Source of the DNA: Acidobacteriota bacterium
GTDB lineage: Bacteria > Acidobacteriota > Terriglobia > Bryobacterales > Bryobacteraceae
Direction of reading: 5' to 3'
DNA: 64,000 nucleotides
NCBI GenBank assembly: GCA_947470805.1
Contig: CANIVU010000034.1
Location: forward strand, 1 to 64,000
The notes beneath the pieces were generated by a model. That model was given only the letters and a program-made list of their open reading frames with translations. It did no database searches and had not been told where the DNA came from. Positions 19,883 to 30,402 of the stretch are shown piece after piece (the first letter of the stretch is position 1; each line of letters opens with the position of its first letter). The position numbers and the translations under genes were made by a program.

Positions 19883-21400
19883 TTATTGGGCCAGCCGAAG
19901 GATCTCGCCCGCAATGCGCGCGAACGCGCTGTTCAACTCGGCCGAATTGGGTGCATACACGTACAGCCCGTCCGGTTTGGTGTTGTTGTAAATGTTGGAG
20001 AGTGGATCGTTCGCCATCCGCTTCAGCAGGACATCGTCAACGCCCCCGTTACTCCCGAGTCCGATCGTATAGGTGATGACGCTCACCGTCGTATTCGCGC
20101 GCGCCGCGGCCGCGGCGTTGTCCGCCAGATTCATCGAGATGTTCTGGATGTTGATGGGGGTGTCGATGCGCTTCCTCCCGCTATACGACGGATTGGTGCC
20201 CGGATAGGTGGCGACGGATTGGTATCCCGCCGTCGACAGGCCGTTGATATCGGTATCCGGCACATACGCCAGATCCTGGCGTAAATAGGTCCACGAACTC
20301 GCCATCGCGCAGCCGTTCAGCACGCTGGCGCTGGCCATCACATCGCCGGAGCTCGAACTGGTGGCGGTGCGTGTCATCAGCCCCAGCGTGTAACCGGTGG
20401 CGTTGCTGGCAGGGCTGGCTGCCGCGATCGACCCGGTCTTCCCTGCGAATGTGCCCCAACTACCGCTGGAGGAACTGCGGCCGTTGTCATCGACGCAAGT
20501 ACTCTTCGGGATTGTGCACTGGCTGCCGGTGCCACAACTCAACCCGCTGGCGCCATACCGGGTGTCGGAAACCGTTTTTACGGGGAAATTCGCAGTGAAC
20601 GCCGTCGGATACCCGTCGGTGAAGAACACGATCATGTTGAGCGCGAGCGGCTCGTTGATCGTCACCAACTGGTTGTAGGCCGCCATATAGGAATCCGACG
20701 TGTTCGTGCCTCCTGAACAGGCAATCAGGTCGATCGCGCTCGTCAGCAGCGACCCCGTTGTCCGGAAGTTGTTCGACGGCGGATACGCCAGATAAACAGA
20801 GGACCCAAACGTCACCAGCCCCAACGTATCCCGGCCGTTGACGAACATATTCACGAAGGTTTTGGAAGCTGTGATCATATCGCTGCAGGGCGTACCGGCC
20901 ATAGAACCGGACCGGTCCAGTACCAGCATCAGGTTCACATCTCGCCGGGAGGCCTTGCCAATGGCGCCCGCCACCGCCGTCGTGCCGCCCAGCAGCCGCA
21001 TAAAGTAAAGAGGCGCGTTCGTCGTCGCCGTCGTCGTCACCGTCAGCGTACTCATGTTGGTCTGCGCCACAGCAATCGATTGTGACGTGCCGGTCGTACC
21101 CAGATAACTGGCCGGGAAGTTCGCGCTGAAAAACGCGTTGCCGCGCACCGTTGCCGCCGCCGTCTGCTCACTCAACGTCTGTCCCAGATTCAAATTGCGC
21201 GCCGTCGCCAGCGATGCCGCGTCGCAGGCCGCCGTCAGCCTCCCGCGAATCACGTACAGCAATCCGGCGTCGATCGCCAGCCCCATTGTCGGGATCGTAA
21301 ACAGCAGCATCAATGCGGTCAGCATCACTGCCATCCCGCCTTCGCGTGCTTCGCGCCGCCGCCGCACGCCGCCTCTAGAAGACGTTCCGTTGATAGACAT
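19883..21400 (-). CDS. TadG-like pilus-associated protein with VWA domain
   Basis: 505 residues. After a basic N-terminus comes a single membrane helix (MAVMLTALMLLFTIPTMGLAIDAG) and the TadG-type segment GRLTAACDAASLATARNL, then a von Willebrand A domain with an intact metal site DRSGSM. TadG proteins help assemble or anchor Flp/Tad pili. The start ATG (21400) is inside the end of the upstream tadE-like gene (26-base overlap), indicating translational coupling. No tadA/B/C or flp gene is present nearby, so these may be orphan minor components or part of a dispersed system. Confidence 0.85.
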   Translation of the reverse strand: MSINGTSSRGGVRRRREAREGGMAVMLTALMLLFTIPTMGLAIDAGLLYVIRGRLTAACDAASLATARNLNLGQTLSEQTAAATVRGNAFFSANFPASYLGTTGTSQSIAVAQTNMSTLTVTTTATTNAPLYFMRLLGGTTAVAGAIGKASRRDVNLMLVLDRSGSMAGTPCSDMITASKTFVNMFVNGRDTLGLVTFGSSVYLAYPPSNNFRTTGSLLTSAIDLIACSGGTNTSDSYMAAYNQLVTINEPLALNMIVFFTDGYPTAFTANFPVKTVSDTRYGASGLSCGTGSQCTIPKSTCVDDNGRSSSSGSWGTFAGKTGSIAAASPASNATGYTLGLMTRTATSSSSGDVMASASVLNGCAMASSWTYLRQDLAYVPDTDINGLSTAGYQSVATYPGTNPSYSGRKRIDTPINIQNISMNLADNAAAAARANTTVSVITYTIGLGSNGGVDDVLLKRMANDPLSNIYNNTKPDGLYVYAPNSAELNSAFARIAGEILRLAQ

Positions 21401-22004
21401 AGGTGTTATCTCGAAATCCTGGCATGTCGATTTCCGGGGTCTTGAAGTACGCCTCCGACACATAGGCATACTCGCCCGCGTTCAACGTCATCACCGCCGT
21501 AAACCCATCGGCCCGCACGCTCGTATCGTTCAGATAGTTCGTCGTCGAAATGGTTCCGTCGCTCTGAATCAGCGACGGCGTCGGGCTGCCGAACGTCGTC
21601 GTATAAAGAGCCGTGTTACCCACCGTCATCCGCTTGATCACCACCGGCCGGTTATAGTTCGGGCACGATCCGGTCGACAATCCGCCCGCCGAGCACTCGG
21701 TCGCCCCGATCATCATAATCTGCGTCATGATCACTACCCCGTTCCCGCCGCTGGTCGTCATGTTCATCCCGTTCGCCAGCCGCACAAGCAGATCCTTATT
21801 CCCTGCCAGCGAAAAATCCACATAGCGCATAAACATCGCCCCGGCATCGCGCGCCACCACGCCCGCCTGCACGCTCTTGGTCAACGTCATGCCCACCGAA
21901 AACGTACCCATCAACAGCAACGCCAGAAACGAGATCACCAATGCGAACTCGACGACCGTGTTGCCGCGTTGGCGCTCCCGGCCAGCCATATTCCGCTTCT
22001 TCAT
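21375..22004 (-). CDS. TadE-like pseudopilin-family protein
   Basis: 209 residues. The N-terminus GRERQRGNTVVEFALVISFLALLLMGTFSVG is the TadE signature: a basic stretch, a Glu in the first turn of the helix and one hydrophobic segment. The remainder is a periplasmic domain with a CSAGGLSTGSC pair of cysteines. It lies in a three-gene unit between a second TadE-like gene (7-base gap) and the TadG-like gene (overlap). Role: minor component of a Tad-type pilus, inferred from family. Confidence 0.85.
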   Translation of the reverse strand: MKKRNMAGRERQRGNTVVEFALVISFLALLLMGTFSVGMTLTKSVQAGVVARDAGAMFMRYVDFSLAGNKDLLVRLANGMNMTTSGGNGVVIMTQIMMIGATECSAGGLSTGSCPNYNRPVVIKRMTVGNTALYTTTFGSPTPSLIQSDGTISTTNYLNDTSVRADGFTAVMTLNAGEYAYVSEAYFKTPEIDMPGFRDNTYVYQRNVF

Positions 22005-22011
22005 GGCTTTC

Positions 22012-22512
22012 TTATCGGCATGGTGGTGACGATCCTCCTGGCAATCCTTCCATCCGGTCCGCCGCGTAGACGTTCACGTTAAACGGCGATGCCGTCCGCC
22101 ACAACGGCGCAATCCAGCTCCATGTGAACCCCTCCACGCCTATCTCCACCACGTTTCCCGGCGCGTTGCTCCCCGCCCCGGTCACTTCTGTGTTCAGGTT
22201 CGTCGACCCGTAATATCGCACTTTGATTTTGGAATCCTGCGAGGAGTCCGCCAAAAATCCCACCGACGATGCCTTCACCACCGCCTTGATCGACGCGTCC
22301 TGGCACAACCCGCCCGATGTCTGATACGTCACCGCGTACCGCACGCCCTCGCGCACCGCGTTCTGCATCGTCGCCCGCAGAAACAGCGCCAGCGAAAAAT
22401 CGATCAGCGCCAGCAGCAACGCCAACAGCGGCAGAAAAACGAGCGCTACCTCCAGCAGTTGGTTTCCCCGCTGGCGTTTTTTGCGCTCCACCGATACCGG
22501 ACGATTGTGCAA
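22012..22512 (-). CDS. TadE-like protein
   Basis: 166 residues with the TadE helix RQRGNQLLEVALVFLPLLALLLALIDFSL at the N-terminus, followed by AVREGVRYAVTYQ (the common 'A.R.GaR.A' segment) and a small periplasmic domain. First gene of the tadE-tadE-tadG unit. No ATG is available; TTG at 22512 is used, with a GTG at 22491 as a possible alternative start. A GGAG lies too far upstream to decide. Confidence 0.82.
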   Translation of the reverse strand: MHNRPVSVERKKRQRGNQLLEVALVFLPLLALLLALIDFSLALFLRATMQNAVREGVRYAVTYQTSGGLCQDASIKAVVKASSVGFLADSSQDSKIKVRYYGSTNLNTEVTGAGSNAPGNVVEIGVEGFTWSWIAPLWRTASPFNVNVYAADRMEGLPGGSSPPCR

Positions 22513-22604
22513 AATGCGGAGGTTCTCCTACTCCTCCCTCATTCTGCGCAACTCCCAGCCATTCACCAATCAGCAGCCCATCTCATTCCGGCCGCTATTC
22601 GTAT

Positions 22605-23402
22605 TTAACCCTTCTGCTCCACCATGGGCGTATTCCGTCCCCGGCTCTGGTGCCAGTACCACGCCCCCAAAACCACAAATCCCAGGCTCATCCACTGCGT
22701 CAGCGACAACCCCGCCACCAGCCCCTGCGCGTGGCTCCGCACAAACTCCACCCCAAATCGCACCAGCGAATACGTCACCAGATAGAAGCCAATCTGCGCT
22801 CCCGGCCCCAGCTTCCAGCCGGCGCGCTGCCACAGCAATCCAAAGATTACAAACTCCGCAAAGGCCTCATACAACTGCGTCGGATGCAGCGGAATTCCCA
22901 ACGGCACGCCCGTCAAATCCGCCGCGTCCCGGTTCCGGAACACCACCGCCCACGGCCGGTCGCACACCCCGCCCCAACAACACCCCGCCGCAAAACACCC
23001 CAACCGCCCAATCCCATGTCCGATCGCAATCCCCGGCGCCAGCAGATCGGCTGTCTCCAAAAACGGCAGCCCGTGCTTCTTCATATACCACCAGGCGAAT
23101 ACGATGGCCAGGATCAATCCGCCCTGGAATACCCCCGCCGCCTGCAGGGTGCTGATAGAGAAGATATCGTCCAGATGCTTGCTGTAGTGGCTTTCCCAAT
23201 CGAACAGGATCATCGCCACCTTCGCGCCCGCCAACCCGGCCAGCGCGCACAGCACCACCAGATTCGAAATCTTCTCCGGATCCACCCCGCGCCGCTTTGC
23301 CAGAATCGTGCTTACCTGCAATCCGGCCAATACCCCCAGCGCCACCAAAACGCCATACGCCGGCAGGAAAAAATCACCAAACTGAAACAGCTTTGGAAAC
23401 AC
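22605..23402 (-). CDS. lgt: Prolipoprotein diacylglyceryl transferase
   Basis: Inner-membrane enzyme that transfers diacylglycerol from phosphatidylglycerol to the lipobox cysteine of prolipoproteins. About 265 residues with multiple membrane helices, the Lgt segment GIAIGHGIGRLGCFAAGCCWG and HPTQLYEAF. The start is set by sequence: GTG at 23402 sits eight bases after AAGGAG and overlaps the lspA stop (TAGTG); an ATG at 23426 inside lspA would add eight residues and is less likely. It follows lspA and ileS, so lipoprotein lipidation and signal cleavage are encoded together. Confidence 0.92.
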   Translation of the reverse strand: MFPKLFQFGDFFLPAYGVLVALGVLAGLQVSTILAKRRGVDPEKISNLVVLCALAGLAGAKVAMILFDWESHYSKHLDDIFSISTLQAAGVFQGGLILAIVFAWWYMKKHGLPFLETADLLAPGIAIGHGIGRLGCFAAGCCWGGVCDRPWAVVFRNRDAADLTGVPLGIPLHPTQLYEAFAEFVIFGLLWQRAGWKLGPGAQIGFYLVTYSLVRFGVEFVRSHAQGLVAGLSLTQWMSLGFVVLGAWYWHQSRGRNTPMVEQKG

Positions 23403-23896
23403 TACGCAGTCTCCTTCTGCCGCCACAAATCAATCAGCAACAGCACCGCACCTACCGAAATCGCGCTATCGGCCACGTTGAACGCCGGCCATTGATAGTC
23501 CCGCCAGTAGACCAACAGGAAGTCCGTCACGCTGCCCCGCAGGATGCGGTCGTACAAATTCCCCAACGCCCCGCCCAGCACTAGCGCCAGCGCCAGTCGC
23601 CCGGCCGCCGTGTAGGTTTCTGGCTTCAACAGCGCGCTCCGGAACATCCACGCCACAATCAGCGTCACCACGCCCGACAGCCCGATCAACACCACGCCCC
23701 GCACCGAATCCGGCGCATCGGCCAGCAGGCTGAACGCCGCCCCGCGGTTCTGCGCATGCACAATCGAAAACAACCCCGGAATCACGACGTTCGTGTCCCA
23801 GAAAGAGACGTTCTGCTCAATCCAGCGCTTGGAGATCCAATCGAGCACAAAGATGCCCGGAATCAAACCAATCAGGGCTGCCTTCGGTAGGTTCAA
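23402..23896 (-). CDS. lspA: Lipoprotein signal peptidase II
   Basis: 164-residue integral membrane aspartyl protease that removes signal peptides from lipidated prolipoproteins. Contains NRGAAFSLLA, and the two catalytic-Asp blocks GALGNLYDRILRGSVTDF and WPAFNVADSAI. The start is TTG at 23896, overlapping the ileS stop as TTGA; no in-frame ATG exists near the N-terminus. The order ileS-lspA-lgt is seen in several phyla and supports the call. Confidence 0.93.
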   Translation of the reverse strand: MNLPKAALIGLIPGIFVLDWISKRWIEQNVSFWDTNVVIPGLFSIVHAQNRGAAFSLLADAPDSVRGVVLIGLSGVVTLIVAWMFRSALLKPETYTAAGRLALALVLGGALGNLYDRILRGSVTDFLLVYWRDYQWPAFNVADSAISVGAVLLLIDLWRQKETA

Positions 23897-26700
23897 CCGG
23901 CCACCATTTCCTTAACGGCCGCCGCGCACGGCGCGCAAACCACCGGCAAATCAGCGTCGGCGCCCACGTCGTGCGTATGCTTCCAGCACCGCTCGCACTT
24001 CACGCCCGTCGCCCGCAGCACGCTCGCCCGCAGCGCATCGCCCGAGGCCAACTCCACCTCGCTCACAATGAACAGCGCCGGCAACTGCCCGGAGTAGCTC
24101 TCAAGCAACGGCAACAACGTCGCATCGGCTTCCAGGCGGACCCGCGCCTCCAACGGCGCGCCGATGACTTTCTCCTGCCGCGCGGCTTCCAATACCTTCA
24201 GGACCTCACCGCGAACAGCGATCAGTTGATCCCACACAGCCACGCGCTCGGCATCCATCCGCCCGCTGAATTCCCCAGCGTTCGGTAACAGCGCAATGTG
24301 CACCGAAGAGGGCGCCCCGGCCGGCCGCGCAAACGACTGCCAGATCTCCTCGCACGTAAACGCCAGCACCGGCGCCAACAGCCGCGTCAATGCGTCCGTC
24401 AGCCGCCACAGCGCCGTCTGCGCGCTCCGCCGCCCGGCCGATTTCGTCGCCGTCGTATACAACCGATCTTTCAGAACATCAAAGTACACGGCGCTCAAAT
24501 CCGTCCCACAGAACGCATAGGCGGCCTGATACACACGGTGGAAAGCGTACTCATCGTAGAACCCGCGGCACTTGGCCACCAGGTCATCGGCCCGCGTCAG
24601 AATCCACTGGTCGATCTCTTCCAACTCCGAAAACGGCACCAGGTCCGTCGCCGGGTCGAACCCGTCCAGATTCCCCAACGCATACCGGAACGTGTTGCGA
24701 ATCTTCCGATACGCCTCCGTCAAACGAGTGAGAATCGTCTCCGACAACCGCACGTCTTCCCAGAATTCGACGGAGGAAACCCACAGCCGCAGAATCTCGG
24801 CGCCATACTGCTTGATGATCTTTTCTGGCTCAATCGTGTTGCCCAGCGATTTCGACATCGCCTTGCCTTCGCCATCAAGCGTCCAGCCGTTGGTCAGCGT
24901 GGCCCGATACGGCGCATCGCCCTTCAGCCCCACGCCCACCAGCAGCGAGGAGTGGAACCAGCCGCGATACTGATCGCCGCCCTCCAGGTACATATCGGAG
25001 GGCCACGGCAGCCCGTTGGCTTCGTTCAAAACAGCCAGATGGCTCGACCCGGAGTCGAACCACACGTCCAGAATGTCGCGCTCTTTTTCGAACTCCGTAC
25101 CGCCGCAATGCGCGCACGCAAAGCCCTCGCCCAGCAGTTCCGCGGCCGTCTTCTCATACCAGATATCGGCCGAATGTTCCCGGAACAAATCGACGACTTT
25201 ATCGAGCGGCGCCCGGTCCGTGACGATCTTCTCGCAGGACTTACAGGTAAAGGCGATAATCGGCACGCCCCACGTCCGCTGCCGCGAAATACACCAGTCC
25301 GGCCGCGTCGCAATCATGTTGCTGATGCGTTCCTCGCCCCAGGCCGGCCACCACTTCACACGGCCAATGGCGTCCAGCGCCTTCTGCCGCAGATCGTTGC
25401 GCTCCATGCCGATAAACCACTGCTCGGTCGCCCGGAAAATCGTCGGCTTGTGGCAGCGCCAGCAGTGCGGATAGCTGTGGTCGATCGGCGTCATCGCCAA
25501 CAGCGCCCCGGCCTCCCGCAGCAGCTCAATCACAATCGGATTGGCTTCCCAAACGTTCTTGCCAATCAGCACTTCCGGCAGCACGCCCGGCTCATTTTCG
25601 GTATGGTACAACCGCCCCGCGCCGTCCACCGGGCAGTACACCTGGATGCCGTTCTGCATCCCGGCCACGTAATCTTCCTGGCCATGCCCCGGCGCCGTAT
25701 GCACCGCGCCCGTGCCCTGTTCCAGGGTGACGTGTTCGCCCAGAATCCCCAGCGATTTCCGCGCAATAAACGGATGTTGGAAGACGCTCTGATCCAGCTT
25801 CGCTCCCGCGAACCGCACCAGCTCCGTGCCCTCCGCCCAGCCCAGCGCAGCCTTCACCGTATCCAATAAACCAGCGGCGACAATATAGACCGCCCCGCCC
25901 GTCTCATAGGCGACGTACTCAAACCGCGGATGGAACGCGATGCCCATGTTCGACGGAATCGTCCACGGCGTCGTTGTCCAGATCAGCCCGTACACTTCCT
26001 TGCCCGCCAACGCGCCGTCGATCGTCGCCGGGTCCTCGGTCAGCTTGAACCGGACGTAGATCGAAGGGCTCTTGTGGTTCTCGTATTCCACTTCGGCTTC
26101 CGCCAGCGCCGTCCGGCAACTGATGCACCAGTTCACCGGCTTCAACCCGCGGTAGACATACCCCTTGGCGAAAAAGTCGACGAATGCGCCCGCGATGACG
26201 GCCTGATACTCCGGCGCCATCGTCATATACGGCTTATCCCAACGCCCGAAAATTCCCAGCCGCTGGAACGAAGTATTCTGCAGATCCACGTACTTCTGCG
26301 CGTAGGCGCGGCACGCCTTCCGGATCTGCGACGTCGTCATCTGGGCCTTCTTCGAGCCCAACTCCCCGTCCACCTTGATCTCAATCGGCAGCCCGTGGCA
26401 ATCCCACCCCGGTACATAAGGCGAGTCCATGCCCATCATCGTCCGCGACTTGACGATGAAATCCTTCAGCAGCTTATTAAAAGCGTGGCCAAGGTGAATG
26501 TTGCCATTGGCGTACGGCGGTCCGTCGTGCAGCACATACATCGGCTGCCCGGCGCGGGCTTCTCGAATGCGGCCATACAGATTTCCGTCTTTCCATTCAG
26601 CCAGCAGACGCGTTTCCAGCGTCCCTAGATTGGCCTTCATAGAAAAATCGGTCTTCGGCAGGTTGACCGTCTTTTTGAGTTCGACTTGGCTCCAGTCCAT
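23893..26700 (-). CDS. ileS: Isoleucyl-tRNA synthetase
   Basis: 935-residue class I aminoacyl-tRNA synthetase charging tRNA-Ile. HIGH-type motif PYANGNIHLGH at 62-72, WDCHGLPIE following it, and the KMSKS loop KAMSKSLGN from residue 613. The C-terminal zinc-binding pair CERCW...CAPC is present. The start is ATG 26700 (MDWSQVELKK); the longer frame would begin with a GTG and lacks support. The stop overlaps lspA. Length and motif order match bacterial IleS. Confidence 0.96.
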   Translation of the reverse strand: MDWSQVELKKTVNLPKTDFSMKANLGTLETRLLAEWKDGNLYGRIREARAGQPMYVLHDGPPYANGNIHLGHAFNKLLKDFIVKSRTMMGMDSPYVPGWDCHGLPIEIKVDGELGSKKAQMTTSQIRKACRAYAQKYVDLQNTSFQRLGIFGRWDKPYMTMAPEYQAVIAGAFVDFFAKGYVYRGLKPVNWCISCRTALAEAEVEYENHKSPSIYVRFKLTEDPATIDGALAGKEVYGLIWTTTPWTIPSNMGIAFHPRFEYVAYETGGAVYIVAAGLLDTVKAALGWAEGTELVRFAGAKLDQSVFQHPFIARKSLGILGEHVTLEQGTGAVHTAPGHGQEDYVAGMQNGIQVYCPVDGAGRLYHTENEPGVLPEVLIGKNVWEANPIVIELLREAGALLAMTPIDHSYPHCWRCHKPTIFRATEQWFIGMERNDLRQKALDAIGRVKWWPAWGEERISNMIATRPDWCISRQRTWGVPIIAFTCKSCEKIVTDRAPLDKVVDLFREHSADIWYEKTAAELLGEGFACAHCGGTEFEKERDILDVWFDSGSSHLAVLNEANGLPWPSDMYLEGGDQYRGWFHSSLLVGVGLKGDAPYRATLTNGWTLDGEGKAMSKSLGNTIEPEKIIKQYGAEILRLWVSSVEFWEDVRLSETILTRLTEAYRKIRNTFRYALGNLDGFDPATDLVPFSELEEIDQWILTRADDLVAKCRGFYDEYAFHRVYQAAYAFCGTDLSAVYFDVLKDRLYTTATKSAGRRSAQTALWRLTDALTRLLAPVLAFTCEEIWQSFARPAGAPSSVHIALLPNAGEFSGRMDAERVAVWDQLIAVRGEVLKVLEAARQEKVIGAPLEARVRLEADATLLPLLESYSGQLPALFIVSEVELASGDALRASVLRATGVKCERCWKHTHDVGADADLPVVCAPCAAAVKEMVAG

Positions 26701-26743
26701 GGGGTACTTTCCATTATCGGGCCAACGCACCGGTTTTGCGAAA

Positions 26744-27079
26744 TCAGCCGCCCGTCAGCCACTCCCGCAACAGGTAAATCTCCCCACCAAAAAACAGCGA
26801 GCCAAAGACGATCTTGTTATACCGCGCCAGCCACAACGGCAGGTAGATGTCGAAGTTATCCGCCCGTTCTTCCGTATGCCGCGCCGCCATATCCGTCAAC
26901 GGGCAGCGGCACCGGTTCATCGCCAGCACCGCGCACTCCAGCCACACCAGCCCGCTCAGCCCAACCGCCCACTCCCACCGCCGCCCGTAGGTGGCAACCG
27001 GAATGGCCACAATACACCCCGCAAACACGCACCACACCGCCGTATGCAGCAGCTTGATCCGTGTCAGCGCGGCGTTCAC
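26744..27079 (-). CDS. Small membrane protein of unknown function
   Basis: 111 residues with about three hydrophobic segments and a conserved-looking block [20 protein letters not shown] with two cysteines. The ATG overlaps the xylonate dehydratase-like stop (ATGA), so it is translationally coupled to that gene. I do not recognise a named function; similar short proteins with a 'CPLT' motif occur in other bacteria. Confidence 0.7.
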   Translation of the reverse strand: MNAALTRIKLLHTAVWCVFAGCIVAIPVATYGRRWEWAVGLSGLVWLECAVLAMNRCRCPLTDMAARHTEERADNFDIYLPLWLARYNKIVFGSLFFGGEIYLLREWLTGG

Positions 27080-28992
27080 CCCAACGCCTTTTTCCCCGCC
27101 GCGATGACTTTCAAAATGGCGTCGACGTCATAAACCGCCCCGCCCCACGAGCCGCCGCTCACGTCCACCAGCGCCGCCCACAGTCGCGTGTCGTCCGGCA
27201 ACAGCGGGTCCGGCCGCAAGTCCGGCCGAGCGGCCCGCTCCGCCAACAACCGCTCCCCGTCCACCAGATTGAACGACCCCTCCATCGTGTTCCGGTCAAT
27301 CACAATCTCAATCTCGTCCCCATCGAGAACCTTCCCAATCGGCCCGCCCGCCAACGCCTCCGGCGAAACGTGTCCAATACAAGCCCCCGTCGAAACGCCG
27401 CTGAACCGCGCATCGGTCACCAGCGCCACATGCTTCCCAAACGGCAAATGCTTCAGCGCTGAGGTCACCTGATAGGTCTCCTCCATCCCCGAGCCCAGCG
27501 GACCGCGCGAGCACAACACCATCACATCGCCCGCCTGAATCCGGCCCTCTTTGATCGCCGCAATCGCCGCCGCTTCGGAAACAAACACCCGCGCCGGCCC
27601 GCGCTTCCGATACACCCCATCGGCGTCCACCACCGACGGATCAATCGCCGTGGCCTTGATGACGGAGCCCTCCGGCGCCAGGTTCCCCACCGGGAAACAC
27701 ACCGTCGACGCCATCGCCTCGTCCATGGACTTAATCACGCGAGATGGCGTAATCCCCTCGCGCTCCTCCAGCTGCTTGCGCAACGAATGCCGCCGTTCGC
27801 TCGACTCCCACCAGTTCAAGACTTCGTCCAGAGTACACGCCGAAGCCGTCTTCACCGAAGTATCAAGCAACCCCGCCTTCCGCAAATGCAGCATGACCTC
27901 GGGAACGCCTCCCGCCATAAACACAACCACCGTCGGGAAGTTCTCCGGTCCGTTCGGCAGTGAATCGACAAGCCGCGGCACGGCTTTGTTCACCCGTGCC
28001 CAATCGGCCACCACCGGCCGCCGCAGCCCCGCCTGATGCGCCACCGCCGGCAGATGCAGGATCAGGTTGGTCGATCCGCCAAACGCCGCATGCAGCACCA
28101 TCGCGTTCTCGAGCGAGGCAGACGTCAAAATGTCGGACATCGTCCAACCCAGCTTCTCCATCTCCAACACCGCGCGCCCGCTCCGCCGCCCCATGTCCAG
28201 CCACAACGGATGGCCCGAAGGCGCCAGCGCCGCATGCGGCAACGTCATGCCCAGTGCCTCGGCCACCACCTGCGCCGTCGCAGCCGTGCCCAGGAACTGG
28301 CAGCCGCCGCCCGGCGAACCGCACGCCCGGCAGCCCATATCGGCGGCATATTCCAACGTGATCTGCCCATGCGCGAACCGCGCGCCGATGGTCTGTACCT
28401 TGCCCGCGTCCTCGCCATCGGACGGCATCAAGGTCACCCCGCCCGGCACCAGCACGCACGGCATATCTTTCTGTGCCGCCAGCGTCATCATCATCGCCGG
28501 CAGGCCTTTGTCGCAAGTCGCCACGCCCACCACGCCCCGCCGTGTCGGCAACGAACGGACAAGCCTTCGCATCACCATCGAAGCGTCGTTGCGGTAGGGC
28601 AGGGAATCGTACATCCCGGAGGTGCCCTGCGTGCGCCCGTCGCAAGGATCCGTACACGCCCCCGCAAACGGCACCGCGCCCAGCTTCTTCAACTCCTCGG
28701 CGGCCGCCTCCACCAACAGCCCGACTTCCCAATGCCCCGTGTGGTAGCCCAACGCCACCGGCGTCCCATCGGGCCGCCGCACGCCGCCGTGCGTCGATAG
28801 CAGCAGGATCTCTTTCCCGCGCAGCAGCGCCGGATCCCAACCCATCCCGGCGTTCTGCGTCAGCCCGAAGATATCGCCCGAAGGCCGCTTCAGCAGGTCC
28901 TCCGCCGTAATCGGCAGCGAGCCGGCCGGCCCGGCATGCTTCGGCTGCATTTCAAAAAGAGAGGGGTCTTGGTCGTTAAATACGTGCGCCAT
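27076..28992 (-). CDS. Xylonate dehydratase-like protein (YjhG/YagF group of the IlvD/Edd family)
   Basis: 638-residue Fe-S dehydratase. It follows the E. coli YjhG/YagF pattern closely rather than Ilv[80 protein letters not shown], and [18 protein letters not shown] near the C-terminus. The cysteines that hold the iron-sulfur cluster in the family are in these blocks. Expected reaction: D-xylonate to 2-keto-3-deoxy-xylonate (or a related sugar acid). Start ATG 28992; upstream in-frame codons to 29148 overlap the divergent oxidoreductase and are unlikely. The next gene overlaps its stop. Confidence 0.88.
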   Translation of the reverse strand: MAHVFNDQDPSLFEMQPKHAGPAGSLPITAEDLLKRPSGDIFGLTQNAGMGWDPALLRGKEILLLSTHGGVRRPDGTPVALGYHTGHWEVGLLVEAAAEELKKLGAVPFAGACTDPCDGRTQGTSGMYDSLPYRNDASMVMRRLVRSLPTRRGVVGVATCDKGLPAMMMTLAAQKDMPCVLVPGGVTLMPSDGEDAGKVQTIGARFAHGQITLEYAADMGCRACGSPGGGCQFLGTAATAQVVAEALGMTLPHAALAPSGHPLWLDMGRRSGRAVLEMEKLGWTMSDILTSASLENAMVLHAAFGGSTNLILHLPAVAHQAGLRRPVVADWARVNKAVPRLVDSLPNGPENFPTVVVFMAGGVPEVMLHLRKAGLLDTSVKTASACTLDEVLNWWESSERRHSLRKQLEEREGITPSRVIKSMDEAMASTVCFPVGNLAPEGSVIKATAIDPSVVDADGVYRKRGPARVFVSEAAAIAAIKEGRIQAGDVMVLCSRGPLGSGMEETYQVTSALKHLPFGKHVALVTDARFSGVSTGACIGHVSPEALAGGPIGKVLDGDEIEIVIDRNTMEGSFNLVDGERLLAERAARPDLRPDPLLPDDTRLWAALVDVSGGSWGGAVYDVDAILKVIAAGKKALG

Positions 28993-29044
28993 GTCGAATA
29001 TCGAAGTATATCGCCGAAGTGATAGAATTCCCGCCGAGTCTTCC

Positions 29045-30394
29045 ATGTCCAAAGAATCCACTCGCCGCCACTTCTGCCTCGCCGCCACCACCGCCCTCGC
29101 CGCCACCCGCGTCCACGGCGCCAACGACCGTGTCCAGGTCGGCTTCATCGGTTATGGTTTGATCGGAGCCCAGCACGTCTCCGACTTCAAGAACCAGAAG
29201 GACGTCGAAATGGCCGCCATGGCCGAAGCCTACCAGCCCCGGCTGGAGGAGGGCCTCCGCGCCATGGGCGGGTCGCCCAAGCCCTACAGCGACTTCCGCA
29301 AAATGCTCGAGAACAAGGACCTCCAAGCCGTCGTCGTCTCCACCCCCGACCACTGGCATGCGTTGATGACCATCATGGCCTGCGGCGCCGGCAAAGACGT
29401 CTACGTCGAAAAACCCATGACGCTCTTCCACGCCGAGGGCCAGTGGATGATCAAGGCCGCCCGCAAGTACAACCGCGTCGTCCAGGTCGGCACCCAGCAG
29501 CGCTCCGGCCTCCACTACGCCAAAGCCAAGCGCTTGCTCAACGAAGGCGCCATCGGCAAAATTCATTCGGTGCGTTCGCAATCGGCCCGCAACATCATGC
29601 CCGGCTTCAGCGTTCCCCCGGCCGGCGCCGCCCCCGCGGATTTCAATTACGACATGTGGCTCGGCCCCGCTCCGTCGCGTCCCTATCAGGCGCACCGCGG
29701 CATCTATCACTTCCGCTGGTTCTGGGACTACTCCGGAGGCCAGATGACCAACCTCGCCGCCCACTCGCTCGACATCATGTGCTGGGCGCTCAACCCCAAA
29801 GGCCCCAAATCGGTCGTCTCCGTCGGCGGCCGCTACGCCCTCCAGGACGATGGCGAAACCCCCGATACCCAGGACGCCCTCTTCGACTTCGGCACCTGGT
29901 CGGCCGCCTGGTATCACCGCGAAGCCAGCCGCGGCACCCCGCGCGGCGGATCGCTCGAATTCTTCGGCACCAAGGGCTCGATGACCGTCGATCGCAGCGG
30001 CTTTGAAATCATCTCCGACCTGAAGATCGACCCCGCCTCGGCCATCCCGCGCTTCAAAGGCCAGCCCGGCGGCGGCCCAAAGATCTCCGACGCCAAACCC
30101 GAACCCTGGACCCAGGCGATGAAGGAAAAAGGCTCCTCCGACGAACAATTCGACCTCCACGTCCGCAACTTCATCGATTGCGTCAAAACCCGCCAGCGCC
30201 CCGTCGCCGATGTCGCCGATGGCCACCAGGTCGCCACCGCCTGTCACCTGGCTAACATCAGCCTCCGCACCGGCCGCAAGCTCCAGTGGGACGCCGACAA
30301 GGAAACCATCGTGGGCGACAAAGAAGCCGCCGCCATGCTCACGCGCCCCTACCGCAAGCCCTGGAACACGGTGCTCGAAAGTTTCAAGCTGTAA
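29045..30394 (+). CDS. Gfo/Idh/MocA family oxidoreductase with export leader
   Basis: 449 residues with a Tat-type leader ([25 protein letters not shown]), a Rossmann loop GFIGYG at 33-38, TPDHWH at 100-105 and EKP at 122-124. The start at 29045 is 53 bases from the divergent xylonate dehydratase-like gene, so the two could share a control region and a sugar-acid role; that is inference. It resembles the partial oxidoreductase at the left edge. A second ATG upstream in frame (28991) would overlap the divergent gene. Confidence 0.9.
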   Translation: MSKESTRRHFCLAATTALAATRVHGANDRVQVGFIGYGLIGAQHVSDFKNQKDVEMAAMAEAYQPRLEEGLRAMGGSPKPYSDFRKMLENKDLQAVVVSTPDHWHALMTIMACGAGKDVYVEKPMTLFHAEGQWMIKAARKYNRVVQVGTQQRSGLHYAKAKRLLNEGAIGKIHSVRSQSARNIMPGFSVPPAGAAPADFNYDMWLGPAPSRPYQAHRGIYHFRWFWDYSGGQMTNLAAHSLDIMCWALNPKGPKSVVSVGGRYALQDDGETPDTQDALFDFGTWSAAWYHREASRGTPRGGSLEFFGTKGSMTVDRSGFEIISDLKIDPASAIPRFKGQPGGGPKISDAKPEPWTQAMKEKGSSDEQFDLHVRNFIDCVKTRQRPVADVADGHQVATACHLANISLRTGRKLQWDADKETIVGDKEAAAMLTRPYRKPWNTVLESFKL

Positions 30395-30402
30395 AGATCA
30401 AC

